A stretch of 64,000 nt of DNA from Primula veris (Eukaryota > Streptophyta > Magnoliopsida > Ericales > Primulaceae), in contig OY821742.1 in the NCBI GenBank assembly GCA_963682055.1, positions 23,252,560-23,316,559 of the forward strand. Reading direction: 5' to 3'. The notes below the pieces were generated by a model. It searched no databases, was not told the origin of the DNA, and was given only the letters and a program-made list of their open reading frames with translations. The number at the start of each line of letters is the position of its first letter. The first letter of the stretch is position 1. A program made the position numbers and the translations under genes. Below, piece by piece: positions 1 to 11,979 of this stretch.

Positions 1-303
1 ATTTAGTTACATAAGTAACAGTTCATTGCTCATTATTTTCAATAACAACCCTATATTTCTATATTTTTTTTTAAAATCTACAAATACTATTCGAATACCT
101 CAGTTTGATATTAGGAAACAAAAAAATATATTTATAATTTTAAATTTACTGTGTTTTTTACAATTACCAACTCGATTTTTTTAACACTTCAGAATAGACT
201 TTTAAACTCGACTTTCGATTATTTTAAACGTTGTTTTTCTTAAAATTCTAATAGCAATTTTTTTTCTACGGCCCCCAACGATATCATTTAAGTTCCGCCC
301 CTA
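1..303. mobile_element. Possible right end of a hAT (Tip100-like) element cut by the window edge
   Basis: The sequence around 270-303 reads, on the minus strand, as TAGGGGCGGAACTTAAATGA followed by a G-rich stretch. This resembles the (C/T)AGGGGCGGA terminal repeats of Tip100-type hAT elements. The partner end would lie to the left of the window, so neither the inverted repeat nor the 8-bp target duplication can be tested. No coding frame is visible. Low confidence. Confidence 0.3.
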
Positions 304-3022
304 CTAATGGATGTCAGAGACTCTACAAGTATCACCATCTGGCTAACACCAACTCGACAACAATTCTGTTAAACATCACATCCGTATGCCTACCAAAACC
401 TCTAAACGAATCAAGAATAGGGTCATTGACAGCATAGTGACTTTCATGTGTAGTCATTTTTCCTTGTTCAGCTTTTCACAGCTCTAGCAAAAGATGAAAA
501 GGTAAAACAAGGAATACATCCTAGCATATATGCGAGTTTTAGAGAGTCACTGTCCAAGCGAGCCGCCTCCCGCACGAATAGAAGATCTTATCGCTGATAA
601 GGTTATGTCTTCGAATTAGATATTCAACACTGACAACAAGTGTCATGATTCTTACCAATGGCGGAAGCTCGGTGCTTACAAGCCCAGCCCAAATGCCAAA
701 ATCATAAAGTCTGGCCGAGCCCATGAAGTCTAATGAGCCCAACAAAGCCCATCCGCAAAAAAAAACTTAACCGATTAACTTCATAGGTCAAGTTTAACCA
801 TTCAGTTAAGTCAAACAGATTTTCAAATTTTGAGAATTGATCAGGTAAAGTTTGTTACATTGTATTATCTATATATCTCTAATTAGTCGGAATATTTGAA
901 ACTAATTCATGAAGCTTTTTTCGTTTCCATAAGAGAAAGAGAGCAAGTACGAGTTTGTTCCAAACATCCGAAAATCCGGCAATTTTTGGTGAAGTATTTA
1001 TTCCTTTACTTAGTTATTGTCGCGTTCTCTTCATTATTCCGTTAATTGTTTCTTGAATACGTTGCTTAGTAATAACAACGTTAATAAATATTCTCTAACT
1101 TCGTAGCTAGGTATTTAAAAGTTGGTAGCTTAGCTAGCGCTAGTAAAAAAAAGAGAAAAACTAAACCGATAATCAAATCTAATTAACTTGTAGTTGCATG
1201 TTAGGATTGATCACCCTTTCTAAATCGTTATTTTATTCATCACAACTCTGCACGTAGTAGCATTTTTAGGACTGACACAACTAAAATTTAAAACGTCAAC
1301 ATTTTTAGTAAAAGTCAAAATATATATATATATCCCATAGGATTAGAACGATTCGCCAAATATGCCAGGTTTGGCCACTAACAAATCCCCCTGCATAGAT
1401 TTAAGCCTTAGCATCTTTAAAGCATTCGAAAACACTAATTTAATCACACCCTTAACCCGTCTCCGCATTCGATATTCCGGGTACTGTACCCGATATTTAC
1501 TGCAACTGATGTCGTGCTCTTGCGACACTTTCGTTTGTGGAAAAAACATGTTTGGAAGTTAGTTAGATACATCATTTGAAATCTTACTAGATGTAATTGA
1601 TAGTATCATGTGTATTCAGAATAAACCCCAACTCCTCTGCCTATAGAGAAAGCATTCATCAAGAAGAAAGATAATCAAATAGACAATATTGGTATTCCTA
1701 ACCCTACTCATTAAATACGTATTTATAATATAGATAGATGACCCATCGTACAGATCCGTTACTTAGGTATCGCAGGGTGATATGTAGCCAAACCTACCGG
1801 TCCCTCTGGCTTAGAGTTTTTACGTGTGTAGATTACACGGAGAAGTAGTAGCGGAAGAAGTAGAGGAAACTCTACAAATGGATTTTCCCATTGGTTTTTT
1901 AAGCGAGAATCAATGACGCATTGTATCTCATTTTTCAGGTTTATCAGTATGCTTAAACTCTACAATATTATGTGAAAAGAGATGAAACCTATAACCTACT
2001 TTTTTCCAACTTATTGTCCACAAGGACACACTTCAAATTTATATTTCTCACAAGATCACTTTTTCATTAATGTTCATACTCTCTATAGAACAACATTTAT
2101 ATCCGGCCTAAAACACACTTTCTCTCCCTAGAAAAAAAATGAATACATATAAAAAAAAACATGAAAATAAATTGAAGATTCAAAATAAAGCAACCAAAAA
2201 ATATCGAAAATAATTATATATAAAATGAAAAAAAAAGAGATTAAAAAAAATAAAAATTTAAAACAACAAAAAATATCAGAAATTTAGAAAAATAAGAATT
2301 TTTTTAAATATCATAAAATAACCAAAATTGAAAATTGTTTTTTTTTTTAATTTGGGATTTTTGAAGTATATATATCAATTGATATATACATTATGCACGG
2401 GCGTACGGCGTACCGCCATGTATACAAGGGTATACCGCATATCACTAGTTATTCAAGAGCATACGACATACAACAAGTTATCCAGGGACATACATGTTAA
2501 ATTAAAAAAAGTGCACATATATGACCGTAAAATGCATATAGTTCAATAAAATAGCTTATACATTGATAAAAGTGCATATGATTCAATTTAAAAGTGCAAA
2601 TGGTGCACATAAAGAGCATAAAGTTCAATTTATAGCCTTTCAAAATACACAAAAGTCTATTAAAGTTTCTAAATCTCCCTAAAACTCACTTTTGACTTAA
2701 AAGTTACAACCATATACATAAATTCCAAAAATATAATCATGGTAAAAAGAGCCTTTTGCAAAATGTTATTGTGTGAAACCTAGTCATTTATAGTTTAAAG
2801 GGATAGATTGCATTTTTTTCCATAATATTATTCCCCAATTTTTGATATAGATAATTTATAAAGTTTACAAAGTTGGTCTCTGAATCAAACATGCCACGAA
2901 CCAATCAGGCTGGCGGGAGATGAGTGTTACGTCGACTTGAACATCTGGCGTAGTTGTGATGATGGAGATGAACGGGAGAGGTAACGAGTGATGTCGACAG
3001 AGAGAAGTCACATAGAGTTGAT
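304..3022. other. AT-rich intergenic sequence without a recognisable gene
   Basis: I see no gene. The open frames here are short, lack family motifs and overlap on both strands. The stretch contains a short (TA)n run near 1320-1334 and a strongly A-rich, low-complexity region at about 2110-2345. Confidence 0.5.
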
Positions 3023-3545
3023 TAAAATAATTAAATATTATTTCGTTAATCGAATTGACGAAGTTGATTAAAAAAAAATTAAATAGAATTTCGTTAATTG
3101 AATTAACGAAGTTCATAAAAATAATTAAATACTACTTCGTTAATTAAATTGACGAAGTTCATAAAAAATTAAATAGAATTTCGTTAATTGAATTGACGAA
3201 GTTCATAAAAATAATTAAATATTACTTTGTTAATTGAATTGACGAAGTTGATTAAAAAAAATAAAATAGAATTTCGTTAATTGAATTGACGAAGTTCGAT
3301 ATAAAAAATTAAATTCCCATTTGTTAAAAAATATTAATTCAATTCAATTCAATTAACGAACGGGATTTTTTTTTTATCGAACTTCGTCAATTCAATTAAC
3401 GAAATAGTATTTAATTTTTTTTTTTATGAATCTCGTCAATTCAATTAACGAAGTAGTATTTAATTTTTTTTATGAACTTCGTCTATTCAATTAACGAAGT
3501 TCTATTTAATTTTTGTGAACTTCGTCAATTCAATTAACGAACATA
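3023..3545. repeat. Fold-back repeat: tandem units arranged as a large inverted repeat
   Basis: Six units containing TTCGTTAATTGAATTGACGA (near 3042, 3091, 3138, 3181, 3226 and 3273) are spaced about 46 bp apart. They are followed, across a central spacer at about 3300-3375, by four units in inverse orientation (near 3381, 3431, 3478 and 3522). Each unit core is itself almost palindromic. The block could form a long hairpin when transcribed. There is no coding sequence and I found no target duplication, so its class (fold-back element, MITE array or satellite) is open. Confidence 0.8.
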
Positions 3546-4189
3546 AAGAGCTAGACCATATTAGGAATTTAAAAAAGAGATAGACAATTCTGGATTTTTA
3601 AGTACAAATCAGACCATTTTGGAAAAAAAAAACTCTAAAATAATAGTTCAGTTTCAAATTTTAATAAATAGTTTCCTTAAATTCCTCTAATTAAATAAGC
3701 ATTGTTTTTAGCAAATCACAAAAATCATTACTATTTAAGGGTAAATTTGAAAATCAGTATACATATTTATTAATTTAACTAACTTTAACGAACTATTTTT
3801 TAATAGTATTTGTGAAAAACATAAATGGATTATTTACATAAGACAGATGAAGTAATTAATTTTATTTTTGGTTTTATATAGTGGTGATGAGTTGTTAGTC
3901 GGAAATTATATTTCTTGAATTGTAGCTGCAGACAATAAATTTAAAAACTGGTATGCATTAGACATTTTTGTTTTATAAAGAAATTAGAATTATATAGGAA
4001 GTAATTATCTAGTGTTGGTATTTTAGAAAAAAGATGAACTTTTGTATAACGTGTCAAAGTTTAAAAAGTGGTCACCGGGACCTTTCGAAATTTTATAAAA
4101 TAATGATGTGCCGACGACTATAAAGAAAGAAAATATGGTAAGAGTTTCAAATATTCTGAAATTATTCTTCCGAAGAGGGCTCAACAAAG
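3546..4189. other. AT-rich upstream region and possible non-coding leader exon
   Basis: No coding gene is visible. The last part (about 4100-4189) ends in CAAAG followed by GTAGGT, a good plant 5' splice site. It may be the non-coding first exon of the RING ligase gene. No transcript evidence is available. Confidence 0.3.
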
Positions 4190-5945
4190 GTAGGTATTTA
4201 TTTATTTATTTTTCACTATTGGGTTTTTTTTTTTATTATTATTTGAACATACATATTACAAGGTTAATAACTCTGATTGCGTTTCAATTACCTCCTCTTT
4301 CTTTTTCTTTATTTTAATTTGTAAATGATAAATACATCTCTATTTACGCCTTCTATGTGTTGAATTCTTTGTTTACTTGTTTATTTATTGTTTGAAAAAA
4401 GTTAACGGAAATTAAGTCAATGCTTTTTTATTTTTTTTTATTTTACTATGAGGTTTTTTTTTTCCTTTATATTTCTTCATCGATTGAAATATCTAGAGGA
4501 TTCTGATGTCTGTTATATATTTTTCAATTAGATCAGATCTGTTTTTTGTGTGTGTGTATGATTACATCGTAGTTATTATTATTTTCCAATTGAGTTAACA
4601 GTTTTATGTAGTTTTTGTAACAATTAAATTGCCGCAAGTTTGAGAAAATATTAAAACGTGCTTCAGCTTTTTATACGACTATACATAATGCATATATATA
4701 TATATGAATAATACTATATTCTTGGGACCTCTTCGTTTCCTTTAGAGGTTTTTTTTTTTTTTTAATAAAACCTCATAATTAAGGTGAACATTATAAATTA
4801 AGAAACAAGGCAGTGGCCTATCGGTTCGATTAATCATCCATGTGTATATGTCATGTTTAACGGGTTGGATGTAACGAATGAAACAAATAAGAAGATTTTG
4901 TTCAGTTTCGTTTTAATGTATTTGTATTTTTTTGATAAAATTCGAAGGTGAGTCCTGTTTTAATCTTCATGTTAACAATGTTCGCAGGTTGGATTTGTGA
5001 GAAATGAGAAGATTGACTCTTTATGTAATTATACCTTAACTACATAAACGAAACAAATGAAAAGATTTTGCTTCAGTGAAGATCAATTTGCCTGACTGCC
5101 TCAGTTAATATAATTGCGAACATGCCATTTAACTATTAGAATCTATAATCATTTCGTAGGATATTGTGTGTTGTAATATTTAGAATCTGTTTTGGTTGGA
5201 GATTTGGTTGTCGAACTGCCTTTCTTTATGTCTTATTTCAGTTGATGTGATTAGGCTAAACCTTGAATAATGATCTTATATATAGAGCACTTTCCGTTGG
5301 ATAATTTTCTACAAATACAAATTTATTCCTAAATCCCAGTACATCTCAACTTCTATTTTCTTTGAGAAAATAATCTGTTTATTTGTCTCCTGTATATGTC
5401 CATTTTATATGTTTGTAGAACTTTACTTTCTTTTAATCAGTTATTTATCATGTTTTCTTTTCTTCTATAATCATTTTTCTTTGTCCAAGCCGTACGTTTT
5501 ACCTTATTAGTTGCATATATGGTGTTCTGGGCCTATAAGTTCCTTTGTTGCTCAGATTCTAAGGACAAGCGACTAGAAAATAAATTTTGTACGACTAAGA
5601 CAACCAAGACCCAAAAAACTGAAATAATACTTATTGGTGCCACATGTGCATCAATTTTTTGAGTAAGTCCTCTTCCAGTACATATATTCTCTTGGTCCTA
5701 GTCCTTTCTTACAAGTTTCATATCTGTTTGTTTAGAAAGTGGTCTGTTTTGCTAGGTTTACTCATTTAGCGTCTCTCTATGAATGACTATTTGTTTGTGG
5801 GTGTGTATATCTAGCTTTACTAAGCTTCGAATCAGTCAATTTTCTGTTTTACTCTTTTCTCCTTTTTCCTTCAACCTTTTCTGTAATACCTTATTAACTT
5901 CCATCTATGTTTCTTACTGGTCTGATAAGTTTATTTCTTGCTCAG
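4190..5945 (+). other. Probable 5'-UTR intron of the RING ligase gene
   Basis: The donor GTAGGT at 4190 and the acceptor TTTATTTCTTGCTCAG ending at 5945 would define a leader intron of about 1.76 kb, ending 37 bp before the RING gene start codon. The stretch is T-rich as plant introns are, and has no open frame of interest. A second acceptor-like TTGTTGCTCAG lies near 5550 in a diverged duplicate of the intron's 3' end. This is inferred only from splice consensus. Confidence 0.35.
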
Positions 5946-5975
5946 AATCTAAAAACAATTGACTAAAGAAAGGAT
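5510..5975 (+). repeat. Diverged duplication of the leader-intron 3' end
   Basis: The segment at about 5510-5600 (CTATAAGTTCCTTTGTTGCTC, then ATTCTAAGGACAAGCGACTA) recurs in altered form at about 5905-5975 (TGATAAGTTTATTTCTTGCTC, then AATCTAAAAACAATTGACTA). The copies are roughly 390 bp apart and each contains an acceptor-like TTGCTCAG. Weaker similarity extends further upstream. The second copy lies next to the RING start codon and is probably the functional acceptor. Confidence 0.45.
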
Positions 5976-5982
5976 TTCGGTG

Positions 5983-7116
5983 ATGGACGAGACACAATCA
6001 GCTGCCGTAACCATGTACTGGTGCCACATGTGCAACCGAAGGGTAGAACCCGTCATAGAAGTAGAAACAATTGAATGCCCATTGTGCCAGAGCGGATTTA
6101 TTGAACAAATGAACCCCACCATCTCCTCCTCCACGGAGCATCTTCAAATCCCCGACGGCTTTTTTCTCCATCGAGAGAGAGAAATGGGGCCAGACTCGGA
6201 CAGCGCTCTTTCGTTGTGGGCCCCAGTATTGCTTGGCATGATGAGCAATCCACGTAGGCGTAGAAGGTTCCAAAGAAGGTTAGAATTAGAATATGAAGAT
6301 AACGATGATATCTTAAACAATTTTGAAGAGGGGGGTGAGACCGAGTTGGACCGCGAACTTCAATCGTTTGTCCGTACTAGGAGAAGAAATTCAGCTCAAA
6401 TTCTCCAGTTCCTTCAAGGAATTCGATCAGGGGAAATATCTCAATCGATTTATAATCCGGAAATTGAACATGAGCATTCGGGAAGAGATACAACCGAAAT
6501 TAGAGATAGAAACAGAAACCGTGTGATTTTAATCAATCCTTTGAATCAAGCTATTGTTCTTCAAAGTGGTAATTTACAAAACCGTAATATAAATTATTTG
6601 GGTGATTATTTTGTGGGTCCCGGTCTTGATTTACTGTTGCAGCATTTGGCAGAAAATGATCCGAATAGGTACGGGACACCACCTGCTGAAAAAGAGGCTG
6701 TTGAGGCAATGCCCACAGTTAAAATAAATGAAAATATGCAGTGTTCGGTTTGTTTAGAGGATCTAGAAATGGGGACGGAGGCTAAGGAAATGCCATGTCA
6801 ACATAAGTTTCATAGCGGGTGTATATTTCCATGGTTGAAGCTTCATAGTTCGTGCCCAGTTTGCAGGTATCAATTGCCTTCTGATGGTTGCAAGATTAAT
6901 GGTGATAATAATATGGGTAGTCATCACAATGATAATAGTAGCAGCAGCAATGGTCGTGGTGCTTTTCTTGAAGAGGGGGGAATGAGCGAAAGTAGGAGAG
7001 GTTTTTCTATTCCATGGCCTTTTAGTAATTTGTTTTCCTCTTCGGGGAATAGAGGTTCCTCTTCGTCATCATCGAATAATGCAATGGGGAATACTTCTTC
7101 AACAGATGAGAATTGA
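5983..7116 (+). CDS. RING-H2 E3 ubiquitin-protein ligase with N-terminal zinc ribbon (BCA2/RNF126-like)
   Basis: This single-exon gene encodes 377 aa. An N-terminal zinc ribbon has the CxxC pairs C14/C17 and C32/C35 (WCHMCNRR and ECPLCQSGF). An Arg-rich and acidic middle follows. A C-terminal RING-H2 finger has ligands C254, C257, C272, H274, H277, C280, C291 and C294 (CSVCLEDL, PCQHKFHSGC, CPVCRYQLP). The tail is low-complexity Ser/Asn/Gly. Known plant proteins of this architecture are E3 ligases that transfer ubiquitin from an E2 through the RING; the N-terminal zinc ribbon is thought to bind ubiquitin or substrate. I chose ATG 5983 because the upstream in-frame extension begins at TTG and lies within 40 bp of the probable acceptor. 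All metal ligands are intact. The substrate cannot be inferred. Plant genes of this family are often intronless in the coding part. Confidence 0.93.
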   Translation: MDETQSAAVTMYWCHMCNRRVEPVIEVETIECPLCQSGFIEQMNPTISSSTEHLQIPDGFFLHREREMGPDSDSALSLWAPVLLGMMSNPRRRRRFQRRLELEYEDNDDILNNFEEGGETELDRELQSFVRTRRRNSAQILQFLQGIRSGEISQSIYNPEIEHEHSGRDTTEIRDRNRNRVILINPLNQAIVLQSGNLQNRNINYLGDYFVGPGLDLLLQHLAENDPNRYGTPPAEKEAVEAMPTVKINENMQCSVCLEDLEMGTEAKEMPCQHKFHSGCIFPWLKLHSSCPVCRYQLPSDGCKINGDNNMGSHHNDNSSSSNGRGAFLEEGGMSESRRGFSIPWPFSNLFSSSGNRGSSSSSSNNAMGNTSSTDEN

Positions 7117-8135
7117 GCGTATTTTTTCAGATTAATTGTTTGTTGATGCTGCTTCTGTACTTTGGTTGGATTGATCTTTTTCTTTCTTATTTACTTATGT
7201 ATATACAAAGTTGTACATTTTGTTCTTTTGAATCCGCTCTCGTTTCTCTCTGAAAAGATGGTGTTGTTTCCATTGTTTCGTGACTTGTATAAAGGGAAAA
7301 AAGAACTGCAAAGTCATTTTCAGTTGCGATTTGCTGTATTTATTTGTGCTGATTTCTTTTCTCCTACACATTTAGTTACTGGATGCTGCCTATCGAAGTG
7401 ACATTCATTGTGACCACTTCAGAATCCTGCAAATGTAACAATTTTTCAAGTTAGTCGGACTTGTTCTGGTTTGTTTATAGGCACTAGTTTTCATTTTCAC
7501 CATGTTTACTGACGCATACAGACCCAAAACCTTATTTTCAACTTAATTTGCCTTATTCTGGCTTGTGTATAATTTAGTTTTCATTTCAATCATTGTCAAC
7601 TTCTCACCCATGCTTTCTGAGCGAAAATCATCAGAATAGAACCATGTCCACACTAATTGGAGCCTACAAATAAATTAACCCAAACTTTCTAAACTGGGAG
7701 CTATCGAACAAGATATTTGAAAGGAACTTTTTTTTTTTAATTGAAAATGGGGATACCCACTAATTTCATTAATTTTATAGTTTAGTTGGCTAAAAAGTCT
7801 TATTACAACAAGAAAATACATGGACTAACACCAAAGTTCTTGAAATAAAGGGATTCTGTGTTGGTGACGAAATCCCTTTGAATTCTTCTAATACTTTACC
7901 ATTTTAGAGATTCAGATCTTGACAATTCTCTTTTTATTCTCCCGTTTTCTTTTTTAGTCTCCACGATCGAAGGAACACTAAAATGAACTAATTAACCAAC
8001 TACAACACTCATAAAGATTCTTGCCTCAACCTATGTAGCATATCTCATACCCAGTCTCACAATCCATACAATCTCAATAATAATAATGATATGACCATGT
8101 CCACTCTAATCCGAAACTACAACAACAAGGTTTCA
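7117..8135. other. 3' UTR of the RING gene and intergenic sequence
   Basis: No gene is seen. The first few hundred bases are T-rich and suit a 3' UTR. A 23-bp segment near 7974-7996 recurs exactly inside the downstream solo LTR (near 8786-8808). Confidence 0.5.
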
Positions 8136-8140
8136 TTCCC

Positions 8141-8964
8141 TGTACAATCAATTGTATGAACGCCCAAAAACTAAAAGTGACCATCATACAAGTTATTCAA
8201 CCCAGGAACTATAAATCCCGAACAAGTCCTTGATCAAACCTTCTCAAAACAGGCATCTACAATCAAAAGACCATAATGGCGAGCCTCTTTTTCTTCCTAG
8301 GCTCGGCTTATTCTACAGCTCGCGTCGGCTCCGAGGTCGTTAAGCGGTCCGGTAAAAATGTGGTCTGCTTCGGCGACGGATTCTTGTCGTACCTGCACAA
8401 GCAACGAACAGGGGGACCAGGTTGATCCCAGACTTTTCCTCTCCGACGGTCAAGCCAGTACGGTGAAAAAGAGCGCAAGTAACTAAATGCGAATGTTTAG
8501 CTAAAGAGAGAGAGGGATCGGACCGGTTACGAAGCGTTGTATCAGGTTCGACGGGGTAGAATTAAGTAGGCCGGGTTCTTTTAGTTTTATCTCTCTTCCT
8601 TCCGTTTTTCTCCCCCCCTTTAAAGTAGTGTTGGTGGGAGTATTTATAGTATCATTCAAGACCTATCAGCACTTGGATCACTGTATCGTCAAATACTAAT
8701 CTAACGGCGTTAGGGCTATTTAAGACTCTGACAAGTGTACAGTCTTTGAACAGGACTCACAGTTGGTGACCTGTGATTGGACCACGTCGATGAACACTAA
8801 AATGAACTAATTAATTCAAGAAGCGTACTCGATACGCTTCTCTAGGCCGGCATAGACACGGCTCGGCCTGTTAAGGTCCGGGGTGACACGTCAATCATGA
8901 CTGTCAGAGGCCCGGTCATACTATTTTTGGGGGTGATAGGGGCCCGGACAAGTGAATACCGACA
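8141..8964 (-). mobile_element. Solo LTR (824 bp) with 5-bp target-site duplication
   Basis: The block starts TGTACAATC and ends ATACCGACA, so it has TG...CA termini. It is flanked on both sides by TTCCC (8136-8140 and 8965-8969), a perfect 5-bp target duplication. It is much GC-richer than its surroundings. A minus-strand TATAAATA motif lies near 8637-8645, where an LTR promoter would be expected. No internal region or second LTR follows, so this is a solo LTR left by recombination between the LTRs of one element. The TATA box sets the minus orientation. The parent family is unknown. Confidence 0.85.
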
Positions 8965-9008
8965 TTCCCTCGCCACATAATACAAAATGAGACGCGAAGA
9001 GCATATCC

Positions 9009-9548
9009 TGTAACTTTAATTATTATTATGTTATACACGTAATTAACATAATTATCTAGGGTTTTTTTCATACAAGATGATCATACATTATAAACTATAA
9101 TTGGTATGCCAAAACACATACCTTGAGTCATACGGAAGTACGGTGTGTTTTGGACTTGAGAACGGAACTTGAAAGCTGAGTTCGGATGACGTAGGTAGAT
9201 CGTCGGGGTAGAGACTTGTATTTCTCCCTCTTCCCTATTCTTATATTATATGAGATGATGATCAACTTGATGGAACTTGAATTTTTATATATGTAGGGGA
9301 AGACCCAAACTCTTTGACATTCTTACGATCTCTACCGTCCATCAAGATAATCCATCTTAACCTTTTATTGTCATAGAAGATGTAAAGCTTGTAACTCACT
9401 AATTAATTTCCATTAGGTCATTTACATGGATAACTTATGACTTGTTAGTGGACCACTTTATGAGAATTATTTAATTGTGTAACTCATGTTTTTAGTAATG
9501 GAATGAGTTATCATCTTTTAAAGAATTATAAATGAAATAATTCTAACA
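9009..9548 (-). repeat. Left (3') LTR of the LARD-like element
   Basis: This direct repeat is 540 bp with TG...CA ends. It aligns along its length with 13041-13550, sharing for example ACAAGATGATCATACATTA and GATGATGATCAA. A short purine-rich run (GAAGGAA, minus strand) borders its inner edge, where a polypurine tract is expected for minus orientation. Confidence 0.85.
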
Positions 9549-11979
9549 TTCCTTCATATAACATAACAGTCACTAAGTAAACATAAGTGCGCAATTAAAT
9601 TATGACATGCTTTACCAAACAAATTGTCAATAACAGTCATGGTGGTTCCATACCACAAGAATATGGTTCATTCCATGTACTACTATACTAACAACTTATC
9701 TAGCAACGCCTTTAACGTGAGTTATCGTAATGGTCCAATAATGTCTTAAGAAAAGACAGTTTCAGTAAAGGTTCATAACTTTTCATTATTGTACATACTT
9801 AATTGGACAACAAGAACAATAGAAACAATAACTAATGAGATCTTTACTTATTAAATAAACAACTATCATTATGTAATACCACATTATTATCTACAATCAA
9901 GACACATGATGTTAACAAAATCTTAATTGTCTTGTGTAGATATCGTTAAGATATATACGATTATTATGTGTTTATTGATAGTATTTTTTCTGAAATTAGT
10001 CTTGAAAACTTAACATTCACATTATGTGAACTCAACTCCATTTAAATGCTAGTTGTCAAGAATAATTGCAACATTTATTTTCAGCGACTCAACCATAAGT
10101 TCGACATAATCTAAGTGCTGAAATTAATTTGCAATTATTATCATGAGTTTTTTACTCAAAGTCTTATATAACTTTTCTTCGTAATACATGTGATAATACC
10201 TTTATTCACTTCTGTCATAAAATTGTTCCAATCTTATATTGCAATAAGACATAAAATTGCATATTGAGAAATGTAACTTATAATTTCTTTATAACTTTAC
10301 TGAGCAATAAGACATAAAATTGATCATAACTTTTATTGATCATAATAGCATATATTAGCGTAATATATGAGACTCATAATTTAATGAGCAATGAGCCATT
10401 GTGAAATATTTAGTTATCACATTTTCTTTCTTTGTATCACATCAATGATACATGAGCATAAAATGTTTATATTCTTGAAAACATAAAACATAGTTAGACA
10501 TCTTTAACAGTATGCAAAAAGTAATCCACCATGAATAATGATTATTTTTGCGTTGCCTATAATAATAAGTGTTTCAAGTACAACTAATAGTTCCAACACA
10601 TAAGAAACAGTTTGCAATCCAACTAATGAGTCATAACTCTTTTTTTTTTTAAATTACAATTTAGAAACACTCTTTAAAACCTTTTACCATTAACAATGGT
10701 CTAGTAACTTACTTACATGTATATAACCATTAGTAAAATAACAACTTACAAAAACAAAAATGATAGTGGGTATAACAAAAACGTTTACTCCCACTATTCT
10801 TGTGGTTACTTCAAAATAATATGTTATGAAGACAAAAAATTAGTTAACGGTTTTATTTGAAGTCAAAGAAAATGGTATTTTAAGCAAATCTCAATCATGA
10901 GTTTATTTTAAAATTATTAATTACTCTCACTGATCTTGCTTACTATAAAAGTATATGATTAAATAATACATAACAGTGAAACGGGTAATTATCTCTCACT
11001 TGTTTAATCATTACTCTAAAACTTATAGTAAGTAACATAAAACTTGATAGTTGGTGTAATTATACATTTATTATTTAATATGAGTGAGGAAAAACTTATA
11101 TAGTGGATGTACTGAATAATATAATTCTCCCACTAATGTTACCGTAACTTTATCGATAAGCAAAACTCTTTTATTTAATAAAATTTAAATCATTACTATA
11201 ATTATTAAAAGTATCAATCTACCTGCAAGATTCAAAAACGTTAATTTTTTATTAGATCTAACAAAATAAAATTAGTTTCAACTAAAAACTTTTGTTTACT
11301 ATCAAACTAATATACGACCTATAAAGAAAATATGAACAATATGGTAAGAATTTAGTAAAAGCTCACGAATTTGTACTTTGAGATTTAATGAGCTTAATAA
11401 TATTAAAAGAATCTATCAACTAGTGTTACCATATTTCTCCTTTCAAACAATTATTGTTTTCTTACGAAGAAATTATCATGTGTATGTAACATTTTCATTC
11501 TTTTCTACATTTATTTAGTAAGTTAATTGAAGGTATACTTTCATCAAGTAAATTTGTTACCCGTGGGTATCCAAATTCAATTTGACTAATAATACACATC
11601 AATAACCATATTAGATTGGTAAAACTTAAAACCAACAACTTGTATTTTAACAACACGTTTAAATCGAGCAAAACATTTTGCAAGACAACTTATAACTAAT
11701 GGAATAAGTCAATCAAATGGACCATTTTGAAAATTTAACTATAAAAATATGACATCTTTATTTGAGATTTATTTTAATTTTTAATTTTTAATTTAAGTTT
11801 GTCCATAATATTTGTTTAACTAGGAAAAATATGGTACATGTGGATATCCCATATTTTCCATCTTAATGTTAAACCCTAACAAATCATTCATAATGTTTAA
11901 TTAGTCAAAATAACCAGATCTGTGGGCAACCAGGTTATAAATAATAATTAAGCAATGAGAAAAATCCAATAGTTATTTG

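Noticed and set aside
1343..1562. Overlapping open frames of about 67 codons on both strands
   Set aside because: No motif, splice context or codon pattern supports either strand.
7162..7401. Open frame after the RING gene stop
   Set aside because: It lies in the probable 3' UTR, is T-rich and hydrophobic by composition, and has no family match.
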